Assembly: GCF_032248695.1 (NCBI RefSeq)
Contig: NZ_JAVHXC010000004.1
Location: 310,001-374,000 of the forward strand
DNA length: 64,000 nt
Direction of reading: 5' to 3'
From: Dietzia sp032248695
GTDB lineage: Bacteria > Actinomycetota > Actinomycetes > Mycobacteriales > Mycobacteriaceae
The number at the start of each line of letters is the position of its first letter. Position 1 is the first letter of the stretch. The notes below the pieces were generated by a model. That model did not search any database. It saw only the letters and a list, made by a program, of their open reading frames with translations, and had not been told where the DNA came from. The translations under genes were made by a program, and so were the position numbers. Shown here one piece after another: positions 15,340 through 23,915 of this stretch.

Positions 15340-16905
15340 CTACCGCCCCGGCAGGAAGCGCATCGCGTTGGTCGCCGGCGCGAGCAGCTGCTGCCAGCGC
15401 TTACGCGGCAGGAACGAGGGCCCGCCCATGTGCACCAGCCGCTGCGTGGCGATGGTCTGCGCCTCGGTGTACTTGAGCAGGCCCTCGTCGCCGTGGCGGC
15501 GGCCGACGCCGGACGCGCCCATACCGCCCATCGGGCCGGCGACCGAGCCCCAGCCCGCCACGTAGCCCTCCCCGACGTTGACGGTGCCGGTGCGCAGACG
15601 CGCCGCGATCGCCTCGCCCTCCGCATCCGTGGCGGCGAACACCGAGGAGTTGAGCCCGTACTCGGTGTTGTTGGCCTCGGCGATCGCCTCCTCGACGGAG
15701 TCGACCGGGTAGATCGACACGACGGGGCCGAAGGTCTCCTCGCCGAAGCAGGTCGCGTCGGAGGGCACGTCGGCCAGCAGGGTGGGCTCGTAGAACAGCG
15801 GGCCCAGGTCGGGCCGGGGCCGGCCGCCGGCGAGGACGCGCGCTCCCTTGGCCACGGCGTCGTCGACGTGCGCGGTCACCGTGTCGAGTTGGTCGCGCGA
15901 GATGAGGCTGCCCATCTCGGCCTCGAAGTCGTAGCCCGGGCCGACGCTCATGGCCTTGACGCGCGCGGTGAGCTTCTCGGTCAGCTCCGCGGCGACGGCC
16001 CGTTCGACGTAGACGCGCTCCACCGAGATGCAGAGCTGGCCGGAGTTGGAGAAGAAGGCGCGGGTGGCGACCTCGGCGACGCGGTCGAGGTCGGCTCCGG
16101 CGGTGACGATCATGGCGTTCTTGCCGCCGAGTTCGGCGGAGAACCCGATGAGCCGCTCGCCGCACTGGCGGCCGAGGACGCGGCCGGTGGCGGTGGAGCC
16201 GGTGAACATGAGGTAGTCGACGCCTGCGACGATCGCGCCGCCGACGGTCCCGCCCGAGCCGGGCACCACCTGGAACAGCTCGCGCGGCAGGCCCGCGCGG
16301 TAGAACATGTCGGCGGCGGCGAGCGCGCAGAACGGGGTGATCGAGGCGGGCTTGATCACCACGGCGTTGCCGGCGGCCAGCGCGGCGAGGGCGTCGGTGG
16401 CGGCGAGGTTGAGCGGGTAGTTCCACGGGGCGATCACGCCCACAACACCCTTGGGCTGGCGACGGACGACGGCCTTGGTGAGCCCGGGCAGCATGCCCTG
16501 GACTCGCTTCGGCGCGAGCAGGCCGGGGGCGGTGCGGGCGTAGTGGCGGGCGGTGATGAGGCAGTCGAGCACCTCCTCCTGCGCGGAGGCGCGGCTCTTG
16601 CCGGTCTCGGCCTGGACGATGTCCATGAGCTGGGCCCGGTTGCGCATGACCTCGGCGGCGAAGCGCTCCAGCACGGCGACGCGGTCGGCGACGTCGCGCT
16701 CGGCCCAGGCGGCCTGGGCGGCGCGGGCGCGGCTGATCGCGGCGTCCACGTCCTCGGCGGTGCCGGCGGGGATCTCGGCGAGCGGTTCGCCGGTGAAGAC
16801 CTCGTGGATGGTCGACGACGGGCGACTCGACGGGTCGGCGCGGAACTCGGGGATCGCGACGAGGTCGCGGAGGCGGTCGTACACGTGGGGCGCGGGTCGG
16901 CTCAT
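15340..16905 (-). CDS. gabD2: succinate-semialdehyde dehydrogenase GabD2-type
   Basis: 521 residues, a full-length aldehyde dehydrogenase. It shows GVIAPWNYPLNL, the NAD(P)-binding GSTATGR, the general-base segment FSAELGGKN, the catalytic cysteine in NSGQLCISVERVY, and EETFGPVVS near the C-terminus. The N-terminal RLRDLVAIPEF and the terminal NAMRFLPGR resemble mycobacterial GabD2, which oxidises succinic semialdehyde to succinate with NADP. The substrate is inferred from this similarity. The start ATG at 16905 is the first of the conserved frame. Divergent from the MerR gene. Confidence 0.85.
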   Translation of the reverse strand: MSRPAPHVYDRLRDLVAIPEFRADPSSRPSSTIHEVFTGEPLAEIPAGTAEDVDAAISRARAAQAAWAERDVADRVAVLERFAAEVMRNRAQLMDIVQAETGKSRASAQEEVLDCLITARHYARTAPGLLAPKRVQGMLPGLTKAVVRRQPKGVVGVIAPWNYPLNLAATDALAALAAGNAVVIKPASITPFCALAAADMFYRAGLPRELFQVVPGSGGTVGGAIVAGVDYLMFTGSTATGRVLGRQCGERLIGFSAELGGKNAMIVTAGADLDRVAEVATRAFFSNSGQLCISVERVYVERAVAAELTEKLTARVKAMSVGPGYDFEAEMGSLISRDQLDTVTAHVDDAVAKGARVLAGGRPRPDLGPLFYEPTLLADVPSDATCFGEETFGPVVSIYPVDSVEEAIAEANNTEYGLNSSVFAATDAEGEAIAARLRTGTVNVGEGYVAGWGSVAGPMGGMGASGVGRRHGDEGLLKYTEAQTIATQRLVHMGGPSFLPRKRWQQLLAPATNAMRFLPGR

Positions 16906-16978
16906 GCCGGCGATGTTACCGGCGGGTAAGGCGACGCGTCAGGGCTTACGGGCGCGGGTGCCGGGAGTCCGCGCGGGC

Positions 16979-17009
16979 TTGACCCTGACGCGGCGTCAGG
17001 CCCCACGCT
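16979..17009 (+). promoter_or_regulatory. MerR-type promoter with palindromic operator
   Basis: The perfect 17-bp palindrome CCTGACGCGGCGTCAGG (16984-17000) fills the spacer between a TTGACC -35 (16979-16984) and a -10-like CACGCT (17004-17009). The spacer is 19 bases, the unusually long value typical of MerR-activated promoters. Transcription would begin just upstream of the MerR start at 17035, which suggests autoregulation. Confidence 0.65.
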
Positions 17010-17034
17010 GGCGGATGTGAGAGATGCTGGAGCG

Positions 17035-17850
17035 ATGACGACGGAGGAACCGAGCGGCGCGGCGACCGGGGGCCTCACCGTGGGCGCGGCCGCCGAGCTG
17101 GTCGGCGTGAGCATCCGGACCCTGCACCACTGGGACCGGATCGGGCTGGCGCCGGCGAGCGGGCGGACGTGGTCGGGATACCGCGTGTATGACGACGACG
17201 ACATCGCGCGCCTGCACCGGGTCCTGGTCTACCGCGAGCTGGGCTTCCCCCTCGCCCGGATCGGTGAGCTGCTGGACGACCCCGATGTCGACGCGGCCGC
17301 CCACCTGACCCGCCAGCGTGAGCTGCTGGTCGGCCGCATCTCGCACCTGCAGGAGATGGTCTCCGCAGTGGACCGCCTGAAGGAGGCGATCGAGGTGAAC
17401 GCACCGTTGACCCCGGAAGACCGGGCCGAGATCTTCGGTACCGACTGGAACGAGGAGTGGCAGGACGAGGCCGAGCAGCGCTGGGGCGACAGCCCGCAGT
17501 GGGAGCAGTCGCAGCAACGCACGGCCCGCATGGGCAAGGAGGAGTGGAGACGGGTCAAGGCGGAGACGGACGAGCTCAACGCGGACCTGGCCGCGGCGGC
17601 GAGGGCCGGGGTGGACCCGGCGTCGGCGGAGGCGGCCGCGCTCGTCGAGCGTCACCGGGCGTCGATCGGGCGGTTCTACGACTGCTCGCACTCGATGCAG
17701 GTGCTGCTGGCCCGCATGTACCGGCAGGACGAGCGGTTCGCGGCGACGTACGAGGCCCTCGAGCCCGGGCTGACGGACTGGCTCGTCGCGGCCGTCGAGG
17801 CGGTGGCGCGCGCGAGCGGCGTGGACCCCGACACCGCGACGTGGGAGTGA
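17035..17850 (+). CDS. MerR family regulator, TipA-like
   Basis: 271 residues. The N-terminal MerR helix-turn-helix (LTVGAAAELVGVSIRTLHHW and YRVYDDDDIARLHRVLVYRE, residues ~13-80) is followed by a dimerisation coil. The C-terminal ~130 residues (EEWQDEAEQRWGDSPQWEQS through FYDCSHSMQVLLARMY) match the TipAS antibiotic-recognition domain, including the conserved cysteine that can react with thiopeptides. It should activate its own promoter on ligand binding. The ATG at 17035 is preferred to GTG 17017. Target genes beyond itself are unknown; a SDR gene follows 44 bases later and may be included. Confidence 0.87.
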   Translation: MTTEEPSGAATGGLTVGAAAELVGVSIRTLHHWDRIGLAPASGRTWSGYRVYDDDDIARLHRVLVYRELGFPLARIGELLDDPDVDAAAHLTRQRELLVGRISHLQEMVSAVDRLKEAIEVNAPLTPEDRAEIFGTDWNEEWQDEAEQRWGDSPQWEQSQQRTARMGKEEWRRVKAETDELNADLAAAARAGVDPASAEAAALVERHRASIGRFYDCSHSMQVLLARMYRQDERFAATYEALEPGLTDWLVAAVEAVARASGVDPDTATWE

Positions 17851-17894
17851 GCTGCCGCCCCCGACGGGCGCCCGGCGGCCGTACCCTGGCCCGC

Positions 17895-18779
17895 ATGAGC
17901 CGATGGACCGCCGCCGACATCCCCGACCAGACCGGCCGGACGTTCGTCATCACCGGGGCGAACTCCGGGCTGGGCCTGCAGTCGACCCGCGCGCTGACCG
18001 AGGCCGGCGCGCGGGTCCTCATGGCCTGCCGCGACACCTCGCGCGCGGAGGACGCCCGCGCCGGTCTCGCGCATCCGGAGCGGGCCGAGGTCGTCGAGCT
18101 GGACCTGGCCGATCTCGCCTCGGTGCGAGCGGCGGGCGAGGTCCTGGGGGGCCGGGCGCCGGATGTGCTGCTCAACAACGCGGGGCTCATGAACATCCCG
18201 CGCTCGCACACCGCGCAGGGCCACGAGATGCAGTTCGGCGTCAACGTGCTCGGTCACTTCGCGCTGACGGAGCTGCTCGCGCCGGCGTTGACGGACCGGG
18301 TCGTGTGGCTGGGGTCGATCATGCACCGCTTCGGCTCGGTCGACCCGGACGATCTGGACTGGACCCGCCGCCGCTACTCCCCCATGACCGCGTACGCCGC
18401 CTCCAAGCTGGCCTGCGTGATGTTGGCGTACGAGCAGCAGCGTCGGCTGGAGGCGGCGGGGTCGTCGCTGCGGGCGGTGGCCGCGCACCCGGGCTACTCG
18501 GCGACCAACCTGCAGTACCGCAGCGGTAGCCGCGTGCAGGACGTGGTGATGAGGGGCGTGGAGAAGATCCCGTACCTCGTGCAGCCCGCCGAGCGGGGCG
18601 CGTTGCCGCAGCTCTACGCCGCGACGGTGGAGTCGGTGCCGGGTGGCGCGTACATCGGCCCGGACGGCCCCGGCGAGCTCACCGGGTACCCGACGACCGT
18701 GCGGTCCACGCGCGCCTCGCACGACACGGGCGTCGCCGCCGCGCTGTGGGAGCGGTGCGCGCAGATGACCGCCGCCTGA
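17895..18779 (+). CDS. SDR oxidoreductase, retinol dehydrogenase-like
   Basis: 294 residues, a classical/extended SDR. It has TGANSGLG (Rossmann), ACRDTSRAEDAR, NNAG and the active-site YAASK, with the downstream AVAAHPGYSATNLQ typical of the retinol dehydrogenase/protochlorophyllide reductase-like subgroup. The substrate is unknown. The ATG at 17895 lies 44 bases after the MerR stop, so cotranscription is plausible and the enzyme may belong to that regulator's regulon. Convergent with the next gene. Confidence 0.82.
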   Translation: MSRWTAADIPDQTGRTFVITGANSGLGLQSTRALTEAGARVLMACRDTSRAEDARAGLAHPERAEVVELDLADLASVRAAGEVLGGRAPDVLLNNAGLMNIPRSHTAQGHEMQFGVNVLGHFALTELLAPALTDRVVWLGSIMHRFGSVDPDDLDWTRRRYSPMTAYAASKLACVMLAYEQQRRLEAAGSSLRAVAAHPGYSATNLQYRSGSRVQDVVMRGVEKIPYLVQPAERGALPQLYAATVESVPGGAYIGPDGPGELTGYPTTVRSTRASHDTGVAAALWERCAQMTAA

Positions 18780-18909
18780 GTCCCGCCGCGCCGCCGGATA
18801 CCGCCGCGCGCGCCGGCGCCCAGATGCCCACCGCCGCGCACCGGCGCCGCGATGTCGACCGCCGCCGCGCGGGGAGGCCCACCGGGGGGCGACGACGACG
18901 AGGTGCGCC

Positions 18910-19983
18910 CTACGCCCGCCGGCGGGACGCGGCCAGCAGCAGCACGCCCAGCAGAACGGTCCCGGCCGCCAGACCCGCCACCGTGGCCGTCCGCACGCCG
19001 GTCACCGCCAACGCGGCGGGAGCCGACTGCCCGGCCGGGCCGGAGGTGGTGTCCCCCGCCGCGGCGTGAGCGGGCGACGGAGCGGCGGCGGCGTCCAGGG
19101 TGCGGCCCCCGGCACCGGCTCCGACCCCCGCCTCAGCCGCGGGCCCGTTCGCGCCGGCCGGGGTGGCGGGGAGCTCGTCGTCGTCGCCCCCGGGAGCACC
19201 GTCCGCGGCACCGGACGCGTCCTCGCCCTCCTGCCTCTCCCCGGCGGCCTCCGCCTCCGCGGCCGCCTGCGCCTCGGCGCGGCGCCGCTCGTTGTCCTCG
19301 TACGGGTCCTGCAGCGCGGCGATCTGCACCGCCTCGATGCTCCCCGCCAGCCCGCCGGGCAGCTCGGTGCCCGCCGCGGCCGCCGCGTCCGTGAGCAGCG
19401 CACCACCCTCGGCCGACCCCTCGACCAGGCCGTGCCAGAAGTCCAACTCGTGCGGGTAGAGCTCGCCCGCGTCCTGACGCTCGTCCAGCGCGGCGAAGTA
19501 TCCGCCCGCGAACTGCAGGCTCAGAACGGGGAAGATGTACTCGGGGATCGCGATCGACCCCAACCCGATCGTGCCCGAGCCGACCGACCCGGTGGGGTTG
19601 ACGTACACCGATCCCGGCAGGCTGCCCGACGACGCGACCGACGCCGCCGCCGACCCGCCCGCCACGCCCACGGCCTCGAGCGGCGCCACCGAACCCACGA
19701 CCTCGCCGACCGACTGCGCGCCGTCGACCACCGGGGCGCTGCCCGTGTCCCGCAGGGCCTCCGAGCCCAGGCCCCCGCCGCCGATGACGATCTCGTCCGG
19801 CAGCTGGCCGATCAGCTGGTCCACGCTCGACACGCCCGTCTCGGGCAGCGTCGACCCCGCCCCCGGGGCGGGATCCTCCTGGGCCAGTGCCACGGCGGGC
19901 ACGGAGACGGCCGCCACCACGGCGGCGGTGACGGCGGCGCCGAGGCGCCAGGTCCGGGCTCCGGGACCACTGGGCTGGGACAT
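18910..19983 (-). CDS. secreted Gly-Ser repeat protein B with LAVTG sorting signal
   Basis: 357 residues. It has a signal peptide (LGAAVTAAVVAAVSVPAVALAQ) and a GS-rich region with GSVYVNPTGSVGSGTIGLGS, then IPEYIFPVLSLQFAGGYFAA. A Glu/Ala coiled coil (NERRRAEAQAAAEAEAAGE) and an acidic linker follow. The C-terminus is LAVTG, then a hydrophobic helix (LAAGTVLLGVLLLAAS) and RRRA. That order is a cell-wall sorting signal of the LAxTG kind used by class E sortases of high-GC Gram-positives, so covalent surface attachment is predicted. The start is ATG 19983, with GAGAGG 8 bases upstream; a GTG at 20004 is possible. No sortase gene is in the window. Confidence 0.78.
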   Translation of the reverse strand: MSQPSGPGARTWRLGAAVTAAVVAAVSVPAVALAQEDPAPGAGSTLPETGVSSVDQLIGQLPDEIVIGGGGLGSEALRDTGSAPVVDGAQSVGEVVGSVAPLEAVGVAGGSAAASVASSGSLPGSVYVNPTGSVGSGTIGLGSIAIPEYIFPVLSLQFAGGYFAALDERQDAGELYPHELDFWHGLVEGSAEGGALLTDAAAAAGTELPGGLAGSIEAVQIAALQDPYEDNERRRAEAQAAAEAEAAGERQEGEDASGAADGAPGGDDDELPATPAGANGPAAEAGVGAGAGGRTLDAAAAPSPAHAAAGDTTSGPAGQSAPAALAVTGVRTATVAGLAAGTVLLGVLLLAASRRRA

Positions 19984-20056
19984 CACGACTAGGCCTCTCG
20001 TCACACGGCGGGCCCGTCGACCCGCGCACGGGTGAGCGTACTACTGCGGGATCGTG

Positions 20057-21577
20057 CTACTGCAGAGCCGAGGTCAGTCGGGCGACGTTGTCCACGTACC
20101 GACCCGCCCACGGCCGACTCATCCAGGCCTCCAACCCCAGGGTCGTGCACTCCTGGAGGTAGTCGTCCACGACGTCGTTGAGCTCCGACACCGCCTCCCC
20201 GCCGAGCACCAGCATGCTCACCTCGAAGTTGAGGTTGAACGACCGCTGGTCCATGTTGCTCGAGCCCACGACGCCCGCGTAGTCGTCGATGAGCACCGTC
20301 TTGGTGTGCAGCACGGCCGGCGAGCGGAAGCGATGGATCACCACCCCGGCCTCCAACAACGCCCGGAAGTACGACCGCTGCGCGTGGTGCACGAGGAACT
20401 GGTCGGCGTGCTCCGGCACGAACACCTCCACCGACACCCCGCGGAACGACGCGGACGTGAGCACGTGCAGCAGCGCCTCGTCCGGCACGAAGTACGGGCT
20501 GACGATCCGGATCCGCTCCTGCGCGTGCGAGATGAGCTGGGTGAACATCCGCAGTCCCGGCTGCGTGCGGTACCCCGGTCCCGACGGCACCAGCTGGAAC
20601 GCGCTGACCGGGTCCCCCGCCGTCGGGTCGCCGCCCTTACGGCCCGGGGCCAGCGGGGCGCCGAGCGCCAACTGCTCGAGCGTCCCGATGACCTCCCCCG
20701 ACTCGGTGAACCAGTCCACCGCGAACACGCCGTCCATCGCCTGCACGATCTCCCCGCGGACCTCCATCATGAGGTCGACCCACTCGCGACCGAGCCGGGC
20801 GTTGCGGCTGCTCCCGTAGTGGCGCTCGATGAGGTTCTGCGAGCCGATGAAGCCGTGCTCGCCGTCCACGATGAGCATCTTGCGGTGATTGCGCAGGTCC
20901 GGGCGGCGGAAGCGGCCCCGGAACGGGTTGACCGGGAGCATGAGATGGAACTCCACGGGCGTCTTGCGCAGCTTCTTCCGCAGCGTCCCGAAGCCGCGGT
21001 AGCGCAGCGACCCCAGGTGGTCGACCAGGACGCGCACCGCCACGCCCCGCTCCGCCGCCTCCACCGCCGCGGTGAAGAACTCGTCCGTCTCGCCGTCCCA
21101 GGACTGGGCGTAGAACTCGATGTGCACGTGGTCGCGGGCCGCGCGCACCGCCTCCGTCATGGCCGCCAACGACCGGCCGTAGTCCGAGTGCAGCGCGACG
21201 AAGTCCCCGGACATCGCGGGGATCGCGGTGAGGGTGCGGTTCATCTCCAGGATCGTGCGCACGCCCTGCGCGACCCCCACCCCCTCGGGGACCGTGGGGC
21301 GCGGGGCCAGCGCGTCCGCGTACAGCAGGTTCGCCTCGGCCTGGATGACGTGGCGTCGGCCGGTGATGTACGGGTTGCCCAGCAGCAGGAACAGCGGCAC
21401 CCCGATCACCGGGATGAACAGGATCGCCAGCAGCCACGCCTGCGACGACGACGGTTGCCGGTTCTCCGGGACCATCCCCAGCGCCAGGACCTTGATGACG
21501 TACTCGGTGATGAGCAGCGCGGAGGTGACGCCCTCCGGGAACGGGAGGAACGCCAGGCGGTCGACGGCGGGGTTCAC
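20057..21577 (-). CDS. cls: cardiolipin synthase, phospholipase D family
   Basis: 506 residues from GTG 21577. Two N-terminal membrane helices (SALLITEYVIKVLALG and WLLAILFIPVIGVPLFLLLG) precede two PLD domains with HKD motifs: HRKMLIVDGEHGFIGSQN near the middle and HTKTVLIDDYAGVVGSSN near the C-terminus. This is the bacterial ClsA layout and predicts condensation of phosphatidylglycerol to cardiolipin at the inner face of the membrane. The longer upstream frame belongs to another gene. The start lies four bases inside the 3' end of the upstream amidohydrolase-like gene, so the two are translationally coupled. Confidence 0.92.
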   Translation of the reverse strand: MNPAVDRLAFLPFPEGVTSALLITEYVIKVLALGMVPENRQPSSSQAWLLAILFIPVIGVPLFLLLGNPYITGRRHVIQAEANLLYADALAPRPTVPEGVGVAQGVRTILEMNRTLTAIPAMSGDFVALHSDYGRSLAAMTEAVRAARDHVHIEFYAQSWDGETDEFFTAAVEAAERGVAVRVLVDHLGSLRYRGFGTLRKKLRKTPVEFHLMLPVNPFRGRFRRPDLRNHRKMLIVDGEHGFIGSQNLIERHYGSSRNARLGREWVDLMMEVRGEIVQAMDGVFAVDWFTESGEVIGTLEQLALGAPLAPGRKGGDPTAGDPVSAFQLVPSGPGYRTQPGLRMFTQLISHAQERIRIVSPYFVPDEALLHVLTSASFRGVSVEVFVPEHADQFLVHHAQRSYFRALLEAGVVIHRFRSPAVLHTKTVLIDDYAGVVGSSNMDQRSFNLNFEVSMLVLGGEAVSELNDVVDDYLQECTTLGLEAWMSRPWAGRYVDNVARLTSALQ

Positions 21578-22740
21578 GCCGTGGGGCGGGTCAGGACCGT
21601 GCCGAGCGCCAGCGCACGCGGGTCGATCACGGCGCCGCCCCGCATGGTCCAGCGCACCACGCCCGCCAGCGCCCGCTGCGCGTACACCGAGTCGGCCGAG
21701 CCCAGCTCCCGCGCCCCCGGGAGCACGACGAACGCCTCGTCGTCCGCGACCGCCGCGAAGTCGGCACGGAGGCCGACCCGGATCTCCCCGCGGTCGTGCA
21801 GGCCCACCACCCCGGCCGTGTTCCCGGCCATCCAGCGCGCCACGTCGGCCAGGTCGAACCCGCGGCGACGCGCCTCGGTCCACACCACCGACAGGCCCAG
21901 CCGCGCCGAGGCCACCGCGTCGATCGTCCCGTCGCGCAGCGCGCCCCACAGGAGCTCGCGGTTTGCGGCGTCCCGGATCGGTGGATCGAGCCGCGCGGCC
22001 TCCGCGCCCCCGTGCGTGACCTCGGAGACCAGCGCCAGCATGTGCGGGTTCGTGGAGGCGGTCACGGGCAGACCCTCCGCGCGGGCCTCGCGGAGCAGGT
22101 CGAGCTCCTCGTGGTCCGCCACCGCGCGGACGTGCAGCCGCCCGCCGGTCCGCCGGCAGACCTCCACCAACGCGGGCAGGTCGTCCAGCCCGGCGTCCAC
22201 GGCGAAGAGCCCGCCGTGCGCCGCGACCTCCTCGGCCGCCGCGACCAACTGCGCGCGGTCCAGGGTCGGCGCCCCGTCGACGCCCTTCCCGGCGGCCACC
22301 GCGGAGACGCCGAAGACGCCGCGGTCCAGCAGTTCGCCGAGCCGGCCCACGTTGCCCGGCACGGCCGCGGCCCACAGCCCCACATCGACGGTCGACTCGC
22401 CCGTCACCGCGTCACGCCACCGGTCCACGTCCTCCGGGCGCGTCGCGACCGGGTCGCCGTCGGTGCCGTAGTCGACCACCGTGGTGATCCCGCCCTGCGC
22501 CGCCGACCGTGTGCCGATCGCGACGTCCTCGGTGCTCACGTGCGGGTCGACCAGACCCGGCATGAGCACCACGTCGTCACCCAGGTTGATCGTGTGCGCC
22601 CCCGCCAGACCGATGTCCCGCGCCTCCGACCCCGTCCGCACCGACGAGATGACTCCCCCGTCCACCGTCACCGCCGCCTGCTGGATCCGGTCGTCGACGA
22701 CCGCGCGTCGGGCGTGGATCAGGAGTTCGTACTGGGCCAC
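21574..22740 (-). CDS. dihydroorotase/allantoinase-like protein lacking metal ligands
   Basis: 388 residues from GTG 22740, which has AAAGGAG just upstream. The overall cyclic amidohydrolase pattern is clear: an N-terminal beta-sandwich, VLMPGLVDPH, then AQGGITTVVDYG, PPIRDAANRELLWGALRDGTID, and a C-terminal strand RADFAAV. The metal site is gone. The HxH motif reads HVS (67-69). The carbamylated-lysine region reads GVSAVAA. The two histidine strands read LFAVDAG and LHVRAVAD, and the SDH motif reads VASARL. It cannot be a normal dihydroorotase or allantoinase and may be a structural or regulatory pseudoenzyme. It is coupled to cls and divergent from a RraA-like gene. Confidence 0.75.
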   Translation of the reverse strand: MAQYELLIHARRAVVDDRIQQAAVTVDGGVISSVRTGSEARDIGLAGAHTINLGDDVVLMPGLVDPHVSTEDVAIGTRSAAQGGITTVVDYGTDGDPVATRPEDVDRWRDAVTGESTVDVGLWAAAVPGNVGRLGELLDRGVFGVSAVAAGKGVDGAPTLDRAQLVAAAEEVAAHGGLFAVDAGLDDLPALVEVCRRTGGRLHVRAVADHEELDLLREARAEGLPVTASTNPHMLALVSEVTHGGAEAARLDPPIRDAANRELLWGALRDGTIDAVASARLGLSVVWTEARRRGFDLADVARWMAGNTAGVVGLHDRGEIRVGLRADFAAVADDEAFVVLPGARELGSADSVYAQRALAGVVRWTMRGGAVIDPRALALGTVLTRPTA

Positions 22741-22876
22741 AGGCGGGCTCCTTTCCGGGTTCTCAGGCGATGGCGGGCACCCTCGATGTGACCATTGTCC
22801 CCCACCGGTGCGCTCCCCGGCGGCGGCGTGGCCGGATAGCGTTGTCCGCGACAGTCCACTGCCCAGGAGGCCCCGC

Positions 22877-23359
22877 ATGACCGACACCCCCGCCGGATTC
22901 ATCCCCACCGCGGACCTCGTCGACGAGATCGGCGAGGACGTCCGCAGCTGCGACACCCAATTCCGCGATCTCGGCGGCCGCACGGAGTTCCACGGCCGGA
23001 TCTCGACCGTGCGCTGCTTCCAGGACAACGCCCTGCTCAAGAGCGTCCTCGGGGAGCCCGGCGAGGGCCGGGTCCTGGTGATCGACGGCGGCGCGAGCGT
23101 CCACACCGCGCTGGTGGGCGACCTCATCGCCGAGCTCGGTCGGTCCCACGGCTGGTCCGGTGTGGTGGTCAACGGCGCCATCCGCGACTCCGCGGTGATC
23201 GCCGGGATGGACTTCGGCTGCAAGGCCCTGGGCACGAACCCCCGCAAGTCCACCAAGACCGGGGCGGGCGAGCGGGACGTGACCGTCAGCTTCGGTGGCG
23301 TCGACTTCGTCCCCGGCGAGATGCTCTACGCCGACACCGACGGGATCGTGGTGCGCTGA
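22877..23359 (+). CDS. rraA: RraA-like protein
   Basis: 160 residues, the standard length. Typical motifs are ADLVDEIGEDVRSCDTQFRD, GRISTVRCFQDNALL, LVIDGGAS, WSGVVVNGAIRDS and GTNPRKSTKTGAG. Family members are either RNase E regulators (E. coli RraA) or 4-hydroxy-4-methyl-2-oxoglutarate/oxaloacetate aldolases; the NGAIRDS and NPRKS segments occur in both, so the activity is not settled. The ATG at 22877 has AGGAGG at 22865-22870. Cytoplasmic, trimeric by family. Divergent from the allantoinase-like gene. Confidence 0.88.
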   Translation: MTDTPAGFIPTADLVDEIGEDVRSCDTQFRDLGGRTEFHGRISTVRCFQDNALLKSVLGEPGEGRVLVIDGGASVHTALVGDLIAELGRSHGWSGVVVNGAIRDSAVIAGMDFGCKALGTNPRKSTKTGAGERDVTVSFGGVDFVPGEMLYADTDGIVVR

Positions 23360-23368
23360 CCCCTCGGG

Positions 23369-23776
23369 TCAGGAGGCTCCCGCGAGGCTGCCGATCGGGA
23401 TCAGGAGGATCTCGCCCAGCGAGGCCTCGGGCCCGTAGCTGCCGAGCGACCCCGGCGCGTAGACGCCGGTCCCGTTGGGCACGTCCACAGACAGGACCAC
23501 CGACCCGGTGTTGATGAGCTCGCTGAGCAGGTCCATGAGCGACCCGGTCCCCAGCGAGCCGTAGCCGATGCTGCCCGCCACCGCGCCGCGCACCGGGTCC
23601 AGGCTCATGCACCGCACAGGGCCGGCGGTGGTCGGGATGTAGACGCAGCCGGCGGGGACGTCCGGATCCACCGCGGGCCCCTCGCCGCCCGGCTGCGCGG
23701 CGGCCGCCCCGGCTCCCGTGAGCAGGGCAGCGGCGGCGAACGCCGAGACGGCGGCGGCGAATGTGGTGGCGCGCAT
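23369..23776 (-). CDS. secreted Gly-Ser repeat protein C
   Basis: 135 residues from ATG 23776, chosen because GGAGG lies 8 bases upstream and the signal peptide (TTFAAAVSAFAAAALLTGAG, cleaved near AAAQ) begins there. The mature part has two cysteines (AGCVYIP and VRCMSLD) that could pair, then GSIGYGSLGTGSLMDLLSEL, GSLGSYGPEASLGEILLIP and GSLAGAS. No domain is recognised and there is no membrane anchor. It shares the GSLG style of the other exported proteins here. Its stop is 9 bases from that of the convergent rraA gene. Confidence 0.75.
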   Translation of the reverse strand: MRATTFAAAVSAFAAAALLTGAGAAAAQPGGEGPAVDPDVPAGCVYIPTTAGPVRCMSLDPVRGAVAGSIGYGSLGTGSLMDLLSELINTGSVVLSVDVPNGTGVYAPGSLGSYGPEASLGEILLIPIGSLAGAS

Positions 23777-23829
23777 GGGGATCCTCCGGGTCATCGCCCC
23801 GCCCGCGGCGGGAACGTCCACCGGTGATG

Positions 23830-23900
23830 GTATCGGTGGCGGTACCGCCCGTGGGTGGTGCGCCGCCGCCCGTGGGTGGTGCGCCGCCGCCCGTCGGGTG
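23830..23900. repeat. short GC-rich direct repeats
   Basis: About three copies of a 21-bp unit containing CGCCCGTGGGTGGTGCGCCG, with the last copy degenerate. They lie in the gap upstream of the flavodoxin-like gene's stop and the start of secreted protein C. No gene is supported. Confidence 0.7.
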
Positions 23901-23915
23901 TCCGCCCGTCGCCGG

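Noticed and set aside
21574..23256. Longer form of the allantoinase-like protein from the upstream in-frame region
   Set aside because: The upstream 170 codons are antisense to rraA and have no matching family. GTG 22740 has an excellent AAAGGAG site.
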